From: Pseudomonas sp. PH1b
Lineage (GTDB): Bacteria > Pseudomonadota > Gammaproteobacteria > Pseudomonadales > Pseudomonadaceae
Assembly (NCBI RefSeq): GCF_000633395.1
Contig: NZ_AYMU01000008.1
Span: forward strand, 215,140-279,139
Direction: 5' to 3'
DNA length: 64,000 nt
Part shown: positions 27,938 to 37,158 of the stretch, piece by piece
Position numbering within the stretch: position 1 is the first letter of the stretch
Layout: every line of letters begins with the position of its first letter
Translations under genes and position numbers: made by a program
The notes under the pieces: generated by a model
Seen by the model: the letters and a program-made list of their open reading frames with translations, nothing else
Databases searched by the model: none
What the model was told of the DNA's origin: nothing

Positions 27938-27970
27938 GGTGATACTTTTTTTGCGCTCGGCTGGCTATTG
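27938..27970 (+). promoter_or_regulatory. Shared promoter block, copy 2 (likely ECF sigma target)
   Basis: GGTGATACTTTTT, six variable bases, TCGGCTGGCTATTG. Aligned without gaps to the block at 24343-24375, it differs inside the conserved arms at three positions only. It ends 42 bases before the ATG of the STN receptor and starts 23 bases after the fecR stop, so it is not coding. Confidence 0.55.
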
Positions 27971-28012
27971 AGAAGAAGAACTCTACTGCCCTGTTCATAG
28001 GTCCATCCATTC

Positions 28013-30427
28013 ATGCCTGCGGCACGCCATCTGCATCCGGATCGTCAGTTCCAACCCATTATTCGCAGTACGTTGCTCAGCCTGGCCCTGATGGGCAGCA
28101 TTTGCCCATTGGCCTTGGCCGTCGTGCCTGCACAACTGGACGCTGTCGAGATCCGTGCCTACAACACGCCTTCGGGACCGCTCGGCGCGACCCTGTCGAG
28201 CTTCGCCGTGGACGCCGGTATCGCCCTGTCGTTCCAGCCCTCGTTGACCGAAGGCCTGACCAGCCCGGCACTGATCGGCCATTTCTCCACCCAGGAGGCG
28301 GTCAAGCGCTTGCTGCAAGGCAGTGGCCTGGAAATGGTGTTGCGCAGCGACGGTACCTACACCCTGATCCAAACCCGGGTGACGCTGGACGAGACGACGG
28401 TGATCGGTGCTGACAAGCGCGGCGATACCCTGCCACCGAGCTATGCCGGTGGACAGGTCGCCAATGGCGGGCGCCTGGGCATCCTCGGCAATACCGATGT
28501 GATGGATGCCCCCTTCAGCATCAGCACCTACACCTCGGCGCTGATCAAGGATCAACAGGCCGTCACCGTCGGTGATGTGCTGGAACGCGATTCGTCGGTG
28601 CGCTCCACGGGCCAGGCCGGAGGGATTGTCGACTCGTTCTTCATCCGGGGTTTTCCCGTTGGTGAAGGCAACCTCGGTGAACTGGCGTTCGACGGCGTAT
28701 ACGGCGTGGCACCCAACTACCGGGTATTTACCGACTATGCCGAGCGCATCGAACTGGTCAAAGGTCCCGGCGCCCTGCTCTACGGCATGGCACCCAACAA
28801 CGCGGTCGGCGGCGTCATCAACGTAGTACCCAAGCGTTCTCTCGACCAAGACCTGACCCGTTTTACCACCCGTTACGCGCTGGATTCTCAGCTGGGCGGC
28901 CACCTCGACGTCAGCCGACGCTTTGGTGAAGATCGCCGGTTTGGGGTGCGCCTCAACGGCAGCAGCCAATTGGGCGACACGGTGATCGACGCTCAGTCCC
29001 GTCACGTTGATATCGGTGCAATATCCCTCGACTACCAGGGTGAACGCCTGCGCACCAGCCTGGACTGGCTCAATCAGCAAGAACGCTTCGACGCCGCTTC
29101 CCGGCCGTTTCTGATCGCCCCGGGGGTAGATATTCCCTCGGCAGCCAACGGTCGTATCAATGTCAGCCAGGATTGGGGCTGGTCGCGAACCCGTGACAAA
29201 TCCGCCCTGTTCACTGGTGAATACGATCTCAGCGACGCCCTGGCTGTTTTCGCCCATGCCGGCGGTGGCAAGTCGGATGTTGCACGGATGTCGGACCAGA
29301 CCCCGACCATTATCAATGCGGCTGGCGACACCTCTTCCATCCCCGGTTACTACAAATTTGAAGTCAAGCGCTACACCCTCGACGCCGGTGCGCGCCTGCG
29401 CTTCGATACCGGGCCCATCAGTCACCGCACGACCGTGCAGGTCAGTCGCTATCGCGATGTGCTGTCCCGCGGGATCATCTCCGGCGCACCGATCCTGTCG
29501 AACATCTATCACCCCGTGGATCGCCCCGAACCCGTGATCCCCAAGCCGGATACGCCGAAAGTGTCCGCCAGCGAACTGACCGGCGTGGCGCTGGCCAACA
29601 CCCTGGCGTTACTTGACGAGCGCGTCCAGGTGACCCTTGGCGTGCGCAAACAGAACATCAAATCCGACAACTACAACGCAGCCGGAGCCGTTTCCACGGC
29701 CTACGACGACGGCCGGACCACGCCGCTGTTCGGTGCAGTGCTCAAGCCCTGGGACCATGTTTCACTCTATTACAACTACCTCGAAGGCCTGAGCAAGGGC
29801 GACGTTGCCCCCTCCACCGCGTCGAATGCCGGGGAGATCTTTGCTCCTTACGTTTCCCGCCAGCACGAACTCGGGGTCAAGGTCGACTACGACGTATTCA
29901 CCTCCACCCTGGCCCTGTTTCAAATCACCAAACCCAGTGGAGAGCTGGCGTCCGGGGTGTTTGCGGTGCAAGGCGAACAACGCAACCGCGGGCTGGAACT
30001 GAACGTGTTCGGCGAAGTGGCGCCAGGCACCCGGCTACTGGGTGGCGTGACCTTGCTTGACGCGCAACTGAGCAAAACGGCCGTCGCTGGCAATCGTGGC
30101 AATAAACCGGTGGGCGTGCCGCAAGTCCAAGCCAATTTGTGGGCCGAATGGGACACCTCATGGATCGAGGGCCTGACGTTGACCGGGGGAGCGATCCATA
30201 CCGGTAGCCAGTACGCCGACCTGGCCAACACCCAGAAGCTGGATGACTGGACCCGCTTTGATGTCGGTGCACGCTACTCCACTCGCATCGATCAGCGGCC
30301 GACCACTTTTCGCGCCACCGTGCAGAACGTGCTCGACCACAAGTACTGGTCGGGCGTCGCCTCCTACGGCGCATTTTCCCAGGGTTCACCGCGCACCTTA
30401 TTACTCTCGGCAACTGTCGATTTCTGA
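28013..30427 (+). CDS. TonB-dependent siderophore receptor with STN signalling domain
   Basis: 804 aa. After the signal peptide (ending near LALA, about 37) comes the STN domain (IRAYNTPSGPLGATLSSFAV, IGHFSTQEAVKRLLQGSGLE, about 45-120), which contacts the FecR-like regulator. The plug (GNTDVMDAPFSISTYTSALI, RSTGQAGGIVDSFFIRGFPV, ELVKGPGALLYGMAPN) and the barrel ending SATVDF follow. It takes up a ferric siderophore and signals its presence. fecI, fecR and this gene are a complete cell-surface signalling unit, with an ABC importer immediately downstream. Confidence 0.95.
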   Translation: MPAARHLHPDRQFQPIIRSTLLSLALMGSICPLALAVVPAQLDAVEIRAYNTPSGPLGATLSSFAVDAGIALSFQPSLTEGLTSPALIGHFSTQEAVKRLLQGSGLEMVLRSDGTYTLIQTRVTLDETTVIGADKRGDTLPPSYAGGQVANGGRLGILGNTDVMDAPFSISTYTSALIKDQQAVTVGDVLERDSSVRSTGQAGGIVDSFFIRGFPVGEGNLGELAFDGVYGVAPNYRVFTDYAERIELVKGPGALLYGMAPNNAVGGVINVVPKRSLDQDLTRFTTRYALDSQLGGHLDVSRRFGEDRRFGVRLNGSSQLGDTVIDAQSRHVDIGAISLDYQGERLRTSLDWLNQQERFDAASRPFLIAPGVDIPSAANGRINVSQDWGWSRTRDKSALFTGEYDLSDALAVFAHAGGGKSDVARMSDQTPTIINAAGDTSSIPGYYKFEVKRYTLDAGARLRFDTGPISHRTTVQVSRYRDVLSRGIISGAPILSNIYHPVDRPEPVIPKPDTPKVSASELTGVALANTLALLDERVQVTLGVRKQNIKSDNYNAAGAVSTAYDDGRTTPLFGAVLKPWDHVSLYYNYLEGLSKGDVAPSTASNAGEIFAPYVSRQHELGVKVDYDVFTSTLALFQITKPSGELASGVFAVQGEQRNRGLELNVFGEVAPGTRLLGGVTLLDAQLSKTAVAGNRGNKPVGVPQVQANLWAEWDTSWIEGLTLTGGAIHTGSQYADLANTQKLDDWTRFDVGARYSTRIDQRPTTFRATVQNVLDHKYWSGVASYGAFSQGSPRTLLLSATVDF

Positions 30428-30488
30428 AACGTTCAGCCGGCTGACGGTGTGAACCGTTGGCCGACCTGACTTTGCAAAGGCTTTGACC

Positions 30489-31670
30489 ATGGTGATTTTC
30501 GATCGACGCAGCCAGGTTGTTGCAGCGCTGCTGCTGGCTGGACTGCTGAGCCTGTTTTCCCTGGTGCCCCTCAGTACCCACGCATCCGAGGCGAACGCAG
30601 TACGTACCGAGGTCAGCGACCTGCTGGGACGCAAGGTCAAGGTGCACCTGCCGGTCAGGCGGGTCATTCTCGGCGAGGGCCGACAGCTGTATCTGGTCGC
30701 CGCACTGGACACACACAACCCCTTCGAACGCATCGTCGGCTGGCGCAAGGATCTGATCCAGTCCGACCCTGACACCTACAACGCCTACCTGCGCCTGTTT
30801 CCCGAGATTGCCAAGGTTCCAACCTTCGGCGGGTTTGAAGACGGGACCTTCGATATCGAACAGGCAATAGCCCAGCAACCCGATGTGATCATCCTCAATA
30901 TCGAAGCACAGCATGCAACCGAAGATGCACGCTATATCGAAAAGCTTGACGCCCTGGGCATCCCAGTGGTGTATGTCGACTTTCGCAACAACCCGATGCA
31001 GAACACCGAACCGACCATGCGCCTGTTCGGCCAACTGTTTGGCAAAGAGCAACGGGCCCAGGCCTTCATCGATTTTCGCAACCAGCAGATTCATCGCGTC
31101 ACAGACGTCATCGAACGCAGCCACCCGCCCCGCCCCGACGTGTTCATCGAACGCATCGGCGGCTACACCGATGATTGCTGCCTGAGTTTCGGCAACGAGA
31201 ACTTTGGTCGTTTCGTCGACATGGCCGGGGGCAACAACATAGCCCGGAGCATCATTCCCAGCACGTTCGGCCAGTTGAACCCCGAGCAGGTCATAGTCGC
31301 CAACCCGGCGCACGTGGTGGTCACCAGCGCCAACTGGGAAGCCTTTGCCCCGGGAGGCCACTGGGTCGGTGTCGGCCCCGGCGCGGACATGACCCAAGCC
31401 CGGAAAAAGCTTGCCTGGTACACCCAACGCCCGGCCTACGCGGGTATCAAGGCCCAGGAGCATCAAGCCTTCCATGCCATCTGGCATCAGTTCTATAACA
31501 GCCCTTACCAGTTCGCCGCTATCCAGCAGTTGGCGAAATGGTTCCATCCAGAGTTGTTTGCCGACCTCGATCCGGACGCATCATTGCGCGAGCTGCATGA
31601 GCGTTTCCTGCCGGTGCCGTATGAGTCGGGCTACTTCGTCAGCTTGCGCAAGCCCGAGGTCAAACCATGA
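30489..31670 (+). CDS. Periplasmic iron-siderophore binding protein
   Basis: About 393 aa, with signal peptide (VVAALLLAGLLSLFSLVPLS, cleavage near THASEA). The class III helical-backbone fold is shown by LLGRKVKVHLPVRRVILGEG, AIAQQPDVIILNIE and LDALGIPVVYVDFRNNP. It is longer than usual (most are about 300 aa), with an extra C-terminal part (RKKLAWYTQRPAYAGIKAQE onwards). ATG 30489 is better spaced from AAGG than the in-frame TTG at 30483. The stop overlaps the permease start by 4 bases. It delivers substrate from the STN receptor to the FecCD-type permease. Confidence 0.88.
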   Translation: MVIFDRRSQVVAALLLAGLLSLFSLVPLSTHASEANAVRTEVSDLLGRKVKVHLPVRRVILGEGRQLYLVAALDTHNPFERIVGWRKDLIQSDPDTYNAYLRLFPEIAKVPTFGGFEDGTFDIEQAIAQQPDVIILNIEAQHATEDARYIEKLDALGIPVVYVDFRNNPMQNTEPTMRLFGQLFGKEQRAQAFIDFRNQQIHRVTDVIERSHPPRPDVFIERIGGYTDDCCLSFGNENFGRFVDMAGGNNIARSIIPSTFGQLNPEQVIVANPAHVVVTSANWEAFAPGGHWVGVGPGADMTQARKKLAWYTQRPAYAGIKAQEHQAFHAIWHQFYNSPYQFAAIQQLAKWFHPELFADLDPDASLRELHERFLPVPYESGYFVSLRKPEVKP

Positions 31671-32728
31671 GCACGCTAACCCAGGCCGTGGCCCGGCAGC
31701 GCGAAACCTACCGCCGTTTGGTGCTGCGCAAGTGCCTGATCCTTGCCGGGCTGGCAATCGTGTTGATGTGCAGCGTGCTGCTCGACCTGGCGTTGGGCCC
31801 GGCCAACTACAGCGTCAAGGACGTGCTTGGCGCGCTGCTTTCGCCGAGCAGCGCGGCCCCGCAGGTGCGCGTGGTCATGTGGGACATTCGCCTGCCGGTG
31901 GCGTTGATGGCGGTGGCCGTCGGGGCGGCGTTGTCGCTGGCGGGCGCGCAGATGCAGACCATCCTCAACAACCCGCTCGCCAGTCCGTTCACCCTGGGCA
32001 TTTCCGCAGCCGCCAGTTTCGGTGCCGCCCTGGGGCTGGCATTCGGCGTCGCCCTGTTCCCGCTGGCGGCACAATTCATGGTGCCGCTGAACGCCTTCAT
32101 CATGGCCATGCTGTCGGCGTTGCTGATCCACTTCCTGAGCCTGCGACGTGGCGTGACCGCCGAAACCATTGTGCTGCTTGGCATTGCCCTGGTGTTCACC
32201 TTCAACGCCTTGTTGGCGCTGGTGCAGTTCTTTGCCACCGAGCAAGCGGTAGCCGCCGTGGTGTTCTGGACAATGGGCAGCCTGACCAAAGCCACCTGGC
32301 CGAAACTCGGGGTGATCTGCCTGGTCATCCTCATCACGCTGCCGATCTTCGCCAAACGCGCCTGGGCCTTGACCGCCCTTCGCCTGGGCGACGACAAGGC
32401 CGCCAGCTTCGGTATCAACGTCCGCAGCCTGCGCTTTCAGACGCTGATCATGGTCAGCCTGCTGGCCTCGTTTCCAGTGGCCTTTGTCGGCACCATCGGT
32501 TTCATCGGCCTGGTCGGGCCGCACATCGCCCGCATGCTGATCGGTGAAGACCAGCGGTTCTTCCTGCCGGCCGCGCTGCTAACCGGCGCATTGATTCTGT
32601 CGGCCAGTTCCGTAATTAGCAAAGTACTGATCCCCGGCGCGATTTTCCCCATTGGCGTGGTCACGTCACTGATTGGCGTGCCGTTCTTCATCTCTCTGAT
32701 CCTCGGCGGGAAGAAAAACTCATGGTGA
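31667..32728 (+). CDS. FecCD-family ABC permease
   Basis: A 353-aa inner-membrane permease, about ten segments. Family text includes WDIRLPVALMAVAVGAALSL, AGAQMQTILNNPLASPFTLG, LGDDKAASFGINVRSLR and VGTIGFIGLVGPHIARML. It is the only permease in this cassette, so it should act as a homodimer. Overlaps the binding-protein stop (ATGA) and the ATPase start by 7 bases, so all three are coupled. Confidence 0.93.
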   Translation: MSTLTQAVARQRETYRRLVLRKCLILAGLAIVLMCSVLLDLALGPANYSVKDVLGALLSPSSAAPQVRVVMWDIRLPVALMAVAVGAALSLAGAQMQTILNNPLASPFTLGISAAASFGAALGLAFGVALFPLAAQFMVPLNAFIMAMLSALLIHFLSLRRGVTAETIVLLGIALVFTFNALLALVQFFATEQAVAAVVFWTMGSLTKATWPKLGVICLVILITLPIFAKRAWALTALRLGDDKAASFGINVRSLRFQTLIMVSLLASFPVAFVGTIGFIGLVGPHIARMLIGEDQRFFLPAALLTGALILSASSVISKVLIPGAIFPIGVVTSLIGVPFFISLILGGKKNSW

Positions 32729-33477
32729 AGTTGCAACTGGAAAACCTCGGCGCCCAATACGCGCAGCGCGAGATTATTCGCGGTGTTTCGACGGCGGCTT
32801 TTTTCGGTGGCCAGGTGGTCGCCGTGGTTGGCCCCAATGCGGCCGGCAAGTCGACGTTGTTCAAGCGCATGGCGGGGCTGATCGACGGCCCCGGGCAGGT
32901 GATATTGCAGGACTCGAAAAAAGGTCCTGCAGGCATCAGTTACATGCCTCAGGGTCTGAATGCCAGCGCGCGGTTAACGGTCTATGAATCGGTGTTGCTG
33001 GCACGCAAGCAACTGGCACCGGGATGGACCGTGCACGATGACGAATTGGCACTGGTCGACGAGACCCTGACGGCGCTGGGCATCAGCGAGTTGTCCTTTC
33101 GTAACCTCGGAGAGCTCAGCGGCGGTCAGCAGCAGTTGGTGTCCATCGCCCAAACCCTGGTCAGGGAGCCGGAGATACTGCTGATGGACGAACCCACCAG
33201 CGCCCTCGATATGCATCGACAGGTTCAGGTGCTGAACTTCATGCGCAGTCTGGCCCGCAAGAACCAAGTGATTGTGTTCATTGCCATCCACGACCTCAAC
33301 CAGGCGCTGCGTTTTGCCGATCAGGTCCTGGTGATTGCCGACGGCACCACTCAAGGCAGCGGCCCGAGCCAGGAAGTGATTACCGAACTGATGCTGCGCA
33401 GCGTTTACAAAGTCGAGGCCCGGATTGAGCAATGCAGTCGTGGGCACCGGCATATCGTGATTGACGGGATTGTTTGA
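32722..33477 (+). CDS. ABC transporter ATPase for iron-siderophore import
   Basis: 251 aa. Walker A GPNAAGKST, signature LSGGQQQ, Walker B ILLMDEPTSALD and the switch histidine in IAIHDLNQ are all present. FhuC/FecE type. Start ATG 32722 lies inside the end of the permease gene. It powers the permease at 31667-32728 and ends the cassette begun by the receptor at 28013. Confidence 0.94.
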   Translation: MVKLQLENLGAQYAQREIIRGVSTAAFFGGQVVAVVGPNAAGKSTLFKRMAGLIDGPGQVILQDSKKGPAGISYMPQGLNASARLTVYESVLLARKQLAPGWTVHDDELALVDETLTALGISELSFRNLGELSGGQQQLVSIAQTLVREPEILLMDEPTSALDMHRQVQVLNFMRSLARKNQVIVFIAIHDLNQALRFADQVLVIADGTTQGSGPSQEVITELMLRSVYKVEARIEQCSRGHRHIVIDGIV

Positions 33478-33811
33478 TCAACTGGTGTGATCGCCCCGCA
33501 ACAGCGGCTGTTGGCACCGGCGCTGCATGCCTGGCGAGAGAGCACCGCAAGGCACAGATGTTTTCGCGATCGAATGCCTGAAAGACCGGGAGGCGGTACA
33601 GGAAACGCTGGGGCTCTGGCCAGCCTGCTTCCAACCCCCGGGGCTACCCCCTCATCCAGGCCGAGCACAGGTACGACAGACTGGACTGAGACCGTACGCC
33701 AGAATCTGATTCGCTGACGTACGGTTTCAGTCCAGGGGTTCAGTGCCGGTTCACTCTGGGATCAAAAGCCGAGCACCCAAGGTGTCGGCAGGCGTTGACC
33801 CGCTCAGCGCC
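33478..33811. other. Convergent gap with a long hairpin
   Basis: 334 bases between two convergent operons. No supported gene. The main feature is the hairpin at 33681-33735; the first 180 bases carry a GC-rich open frame without known motif. Confidence 0.5.
33681..33735. repeat. 18-bp inverted repeat forming a long hairpin
   Basis: CTGGACTGAGACCGTACG (33681-33698) and CGTACGGTTTCAGTCCAG (33718-33735) pair over 18 bases with one G-T wobble; the loop is 19 bases. No T run follows on either side. It sits between two convergent operons, where a bidirectional terminator is expected, but the loop is long for one. Confidence 0.7.
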
Positions 33812-36031
33812 TCAGAAATCCACCGTAGCCGACAGCTCAAAGGTGCGCGGTGCCCCCAGGCCCAGGCTGGACAGTAACGGCGTCCCCCAGTAGGCCTTGT
33901 TGGTCAGGTTGCTGACGTTACCGCGCAAGGTCACTGGGCGGCTGGCAACCTGCAGGGCGTAGCGCGTGCCCACATCGAAAATGGTGTAGCCCGGAATCGA
34001 CTGCGAGTTGTCGGCGCTGATGTACTGCTGGGACACGGAGGTGGCGTTGGCCGTCAGTGTCAGGCCCTCGATGACCGGAGTATCCCATTCCACCCCCAGC
34101 TTGCCTTGCAGCGTGGGCTGGCCGATGGCTGTCTTGCCTTCGTTGACACCCCCCGCGGTCTTGGTGAGTTTGGGGTCGACACGGGCCACGCCGCCCATCA
34201 GGCGCACATCGCTCAGCGGCGAACCGAAGAAGCCCCACTCGATGCCACGGTTACGCTGCTCGCCACCAAAGGAAAAGATCTCGGTGTCCGGGTCGAGATA
34301 CCCGCTGGGGCGGGTGATTTCATACAGGCTGAGGGTGTGGGTGAAGTCACCGAGATCAAGCTTCACACCAAGCTCTTTCTGCTTGGACTTGTAGGGCGCG
34401 AACACCTCTCCCACGTTTTTCGCCCCCATCGGCGCACTGGCGCCTTTGCTCAGGCCTTCGATGTAGTTGGCGTACACGGAAACCTGGTCGGTGACCTTGA
34501 TCAGCAAGGCCGCCGCTGGCGTCGTGGCGCTTTCGTCATAACGATCGCTGCGCTGTCCGGTCTGGGTGCTGAAGCTGTCGGTGAGCACCTGCTGGCGGCG
34601 TACGCCCAGGGTCAGTTGGACCTGGTCCTCGAGAATCGACAGGGTGTCCGCCAGGCCATAGCTGGTCAGCCGGTTTTCAGTGTGGGCAATCAGCGGCCAG
34701 CTGGCAGCCGCGGCCGGGCCCCAGACCGGGTTGTAGATATTGGTGACCCAGTCCGCCCCGGGTACCGATCTGCGCCCATAGTCCTTTTGCTTGTCACCGT
34801 AGTGGGTGGCATTCACCGACCAGTTATGGCTCACGGGCCCGGTCTTGAAATCACCTTTCAAGCCCAGCTCCCCCGAGGTCTTTTCCAGGTCCTGCTTGAG
34901 CTGGCCCATGCTGGTGCGAAAGTCGCCCGCGTCATTGAACACCGTGGCCATCATGGTGCCGTTGTAGGCGTAGTGGGTCTTGCTGGCGCCATAGGCGGCA
35001 TAGGCCATCAGGTGGTCGCTGAGGTCGAACTCGCCGCGCAAGATCGCGCCCTTGTCCCGGGTTTCGACATAGCCCCAATCGGGATTCAACAGGGTGTCCG
35101 ACTTCGGCGGCTTGGGCACCGAGACGCCGGAAGCCAGGCTGATCCCGCGGTTTTGTCCGCGGACGCGGTCCTCGCTGTCATAGAGATCGGCGGAAAGCCT
35201 GACTCGTTCGCCACGCCAGTCCAGGCCCAGGGCGTTCAGCTGGGTCTTGGGTTTTTGATGGTCGATCGCCCCGTCGCCATCCCGGTAGACACTGTTGAAG
35301 CGCACGCCAAACTGCTGGTTCTCACCAAAGCGCCGGCCCACGTCCAGGTGCCCGCCGTACTGTGCATCGGACATGTAGGTGGTGGTCAGGCGCGTCAGCG
35401 GCTCCTCCCCGGCACGCTTGGGCACCAGGTTGACAGTGCCGCCCACCGAGCCCCCCGGCGGCATGCCGTTGAGCAGGGCCGACGGGCCCTTGAGCACCTC
35501 GATGCGCTCGTACATTTCCGGCGAGATCCGGTAATAGGGAGCCATGCCGAACAGCCCGCCAACCGTCACGTCGCTGATGCTGCTGGCGAAACCGCGGATG
35601 GAGTAGTTCTCGCTGAAGGTGCCGGTCAGGCCGTTGCTGAATACCGCAGGATCGGTGGCGGCAATGACCTGGGTGATGTTCTTGGCCTGGCGGTCGGCAA
35701 TGTATTTTTCTGTGTAGCTGATGGTACTGAACGGCGTCTCCATGAAGTCCTTGTTGCCCAGCAGGCCGACCCGGCCGCCGGTCGCCACTTGCCCGCCCGC
35801 ATAGGTGGGCGGCAGCTCGGCGGGCAAGGCCATCTCGCCCTGCACTGTGGCGACTGGCAAGGTTAATCCGCGCTCCTCTTCCTCGGCACTCGAGCTTTCG
35901 GCCTGTGCGGGAAGCCCGATCACCGCCAGACTCAAGCCCAACAGCACCGTCTGCACGGCGGCAGCGGTACGGTTCAGGGCAAAGACTGCACAGGGTGGCG
36001 CAATACGGGGGTGGGAATGGCGTTTGCTCAC
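33812..36031 (-). CDS. TonB-dependent siderophore receptor, last gene of the seven-gene operon
   Basis: 739 aa. GTG 36031 with GGAG upstream. The signal peptide ends at LPAQA, about 43. No STN domain. The plug has GNKDFMETPFSTISYTEKYI, YSIRGFASSISDVTVGG and IEVLKGPSALLNGMPPGG; the barrel ends SATVDF. Same family as the other two receptors here (all share AGGQVA..GR.G..GN.D near the plug start) but more diverged. The intergenic 121 bases before it carry a Fur-like box, so it may also be transcribed alone. It should feed the binding protein at 36153-37148. Confidence 0.92.
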   Translation of the reverse strand: MSKRHSHPRIAPPCAVFALNRTAAAVQTVLLGLSLAVIGLPAQAESSSAEEEERGLTLPVATVQGEMALPAELPPTYAGGQVATGGRVGLLGNKDFMETPFSTISYTEKYIADRQAKNITQVIAATDPAVFSNGLTGTFSENYSIRGFASSISDVTVGGLFGMAPYYRISPEMYERIEVLKGPSALLNGMPPGGSVGGTVNLVPKRAGEEPLTRLTTTYMSDAQYGGHLDVGRRFGENQQFGVRFNSVYRDGDGAIDHQKPKTQLNALGLDWRGERVRLSADLYDSEDRVRGQNRGISLASGVSVPKPPKSDTLLNPDWGYVETRDKGAILRGEFDLSDHLMAYAAYGASKTHYAYNGTMMATVFNDAGDFRTSMGQLKQDLEKTSGELGLKGDFKTGPVSHNWSVNATHYGDKQKDYGRRSVPGADWVTNIYNPVWGPAAAASWPLIAHTENRLTSYGLADTLSILEDQVQLTLGVRRQQVLTDSFSTQTGQRSDRYDESATTPAAALLIKVTDQVSVYANYIEGLSKGASAPMGAKNVGEVFAPYKSKQKELGVKLDLGDFTHTLSLYEITRPSGYLDPDTEIFSFGGEQRNRGIEWGFFGSPLSDVRLMGGVARVDPKLTKTAGGVNEGKTAIGQPTLQGKLGVEWDTPVIEGLTLTANATSVSQQYISADNSQSIPGYTIFDVGTRYALQVASRPVTLRGNVSNLTNKAYWGTPLLSSLGLGAPRTFELSATVDF

Positions 36032-36101
36032 GCTAGAACTCCGTTGTGAGATGAAGGCAGGGTTGTTGTATTTTTTAAAGCTGAATCGAAGTGCTGTTTT
36101 T

Positions 36102-36120
36102 AATGAGAATCGCTAATAAG
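36102..36120. promoter_or_regulatory. Probable Fur box before the third receptor gene
   Basis: AATGAGAATCGCTAATAAG, 71-89 bases upstream of the receptor GTG, in the only large gap of the operon. The AATGAGAAT half matches Fur sites well; the other half is weaker. Confidence 0.45.
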
Positions 36121-36152
36121 CAAATATTCACTTGGCAACGGCCAAGGCCGAG

Positions 36153-37148
36153 TCAGTCCCGATAGCCCTTGAGGACGTCGGCGATCATCAGTTTCAGGGA
36201 GGTCGGGCTCGCCCCGGTGACATACCAGGCTTGGGCGTCGACAAAGATCACCCGGCCGTTTTTCCAGGCATTGGTCTGGCGCAGCAACGGGTTGCCCATG
36301 CTCTGGGCGTCCATCACCGGGCGCCGCTCCATCACTGCCGTGCGGTCCACCACATAGAGGATGTCGGGGTTGGCCTGCTGAATGAACTCGCTGGAAATCG
36401 GCTGACCGTGCAGGCCGGCCTCGGCCGTCGGGCTGGCGGGCTTGACCCCCAGGGCGTTGAAGATGAAGCCATAGCGCGACTGCACGCCGAACGAGCTGAA
36501 GGCGCCGTTGTTGTGCAGCACCACCAGTGCTTTCTCGGGGCGACCCTGGGTGATACGCCGGGCCTCCTCGACCTGGGCCTCAAGCGCCGCGGCTTGTTCC
36601 CGGGCCAGTGCCGACTTGCCGAAGATCTGCCCCAGGCTCAGCAGGTGGTCCCTGATGACTTCGATGTGCCGGGTCTCGCTGTCGCGGTAGTCGACATCGA
36701 AATGCAGCGTCGGCGCCATCTCGCTCAGCTCCCGGTAGTGATTGGCCTGCAGCGAGGTGATCAGTATCAGGTCGGGCTTGAGGCCATGGATCCGCTCCAG
36801 ATTGGGCTGGACAATCGCCCCCAGGTCCTCGATGTTCGCCGCGTCCTTGTAGCGGGCAAGAAAATGCGGGACGAAGTCCTTCGGCATGCCCGCCACGGCA
36901 ATCCCCAACTGGTCGAGGAAGTCGACCTCATTCATGTCCAGGGCCACTACCCGCTGCGGAACATGCTCGATCAGCGTCGAGCCCAACTGGTGCTGCACGG
37001 TGACCGGTGCATAGTCCGCCGGCGCCAAGGGTGGCGCAGCGGCGGCCGAGGGAGGTGCGCCGGGTTTGTCGTTGCAGCCCTGCACCGCGACAGCCGCGGC
37101 GATCAGCAGGGCCAACGGCCACCGCCGGTATCTGTGATTGAACATCAT
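36153..37148 (-). CDS. Iron-siderophore binding lipoprotein (FatB/YclQ type)
   Basis: 331 aa. Signal peptide LALLIAAAVAVQGC with the lipobox VQGC (Cys25), then a Pro/Ala linker. The binding fold shows VPQRVVALDMNEVDFLDQLG, IEDLGAIVQPNLERIHGLKP, DLILITSLQANHYRELSEMA and NPDILYVVDRTA. Closest in style to the YclQ/FatB/CeuE group, which binds catecholate or mixed siderophores. It lies 10 bases after the ATPase gene. In Gram-negative bacteria such a lipoprotein is anchored to a membrane facing the periplasm. Confidence 0.9.
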   Translation of the reverse strand: MMFNHRYRRWPLALLIAAAVAVQGCNDKPGAPPSAAAAPPLAPADYAPVTVQHQLGSTLIEHVPQRVVALDMNEVDFLDQLGIAVAGMPKDFVPHFLARYKDAANIEDLGAIVQPNLERIHGLKPDLILITSLQANHYRELSEMAPTLHFDVDYRDSETRHIEVIRDHLLSLGQIFGKSALAREQAAALEAQVEEARRITQGRPEKALVVLHNNGAFSSFGVQSRYGFIFNALGVKPASPTAEAGLHGQPISSEFIQQANPDILYVVDRTAVMERRPVMDAQSMGNPLLRQTNAWKNGRVIFVDAQAWYVTGASPTSLKLMIADVLKGYRD

Positions 37149-37158
37149 TGCCGTTCTC

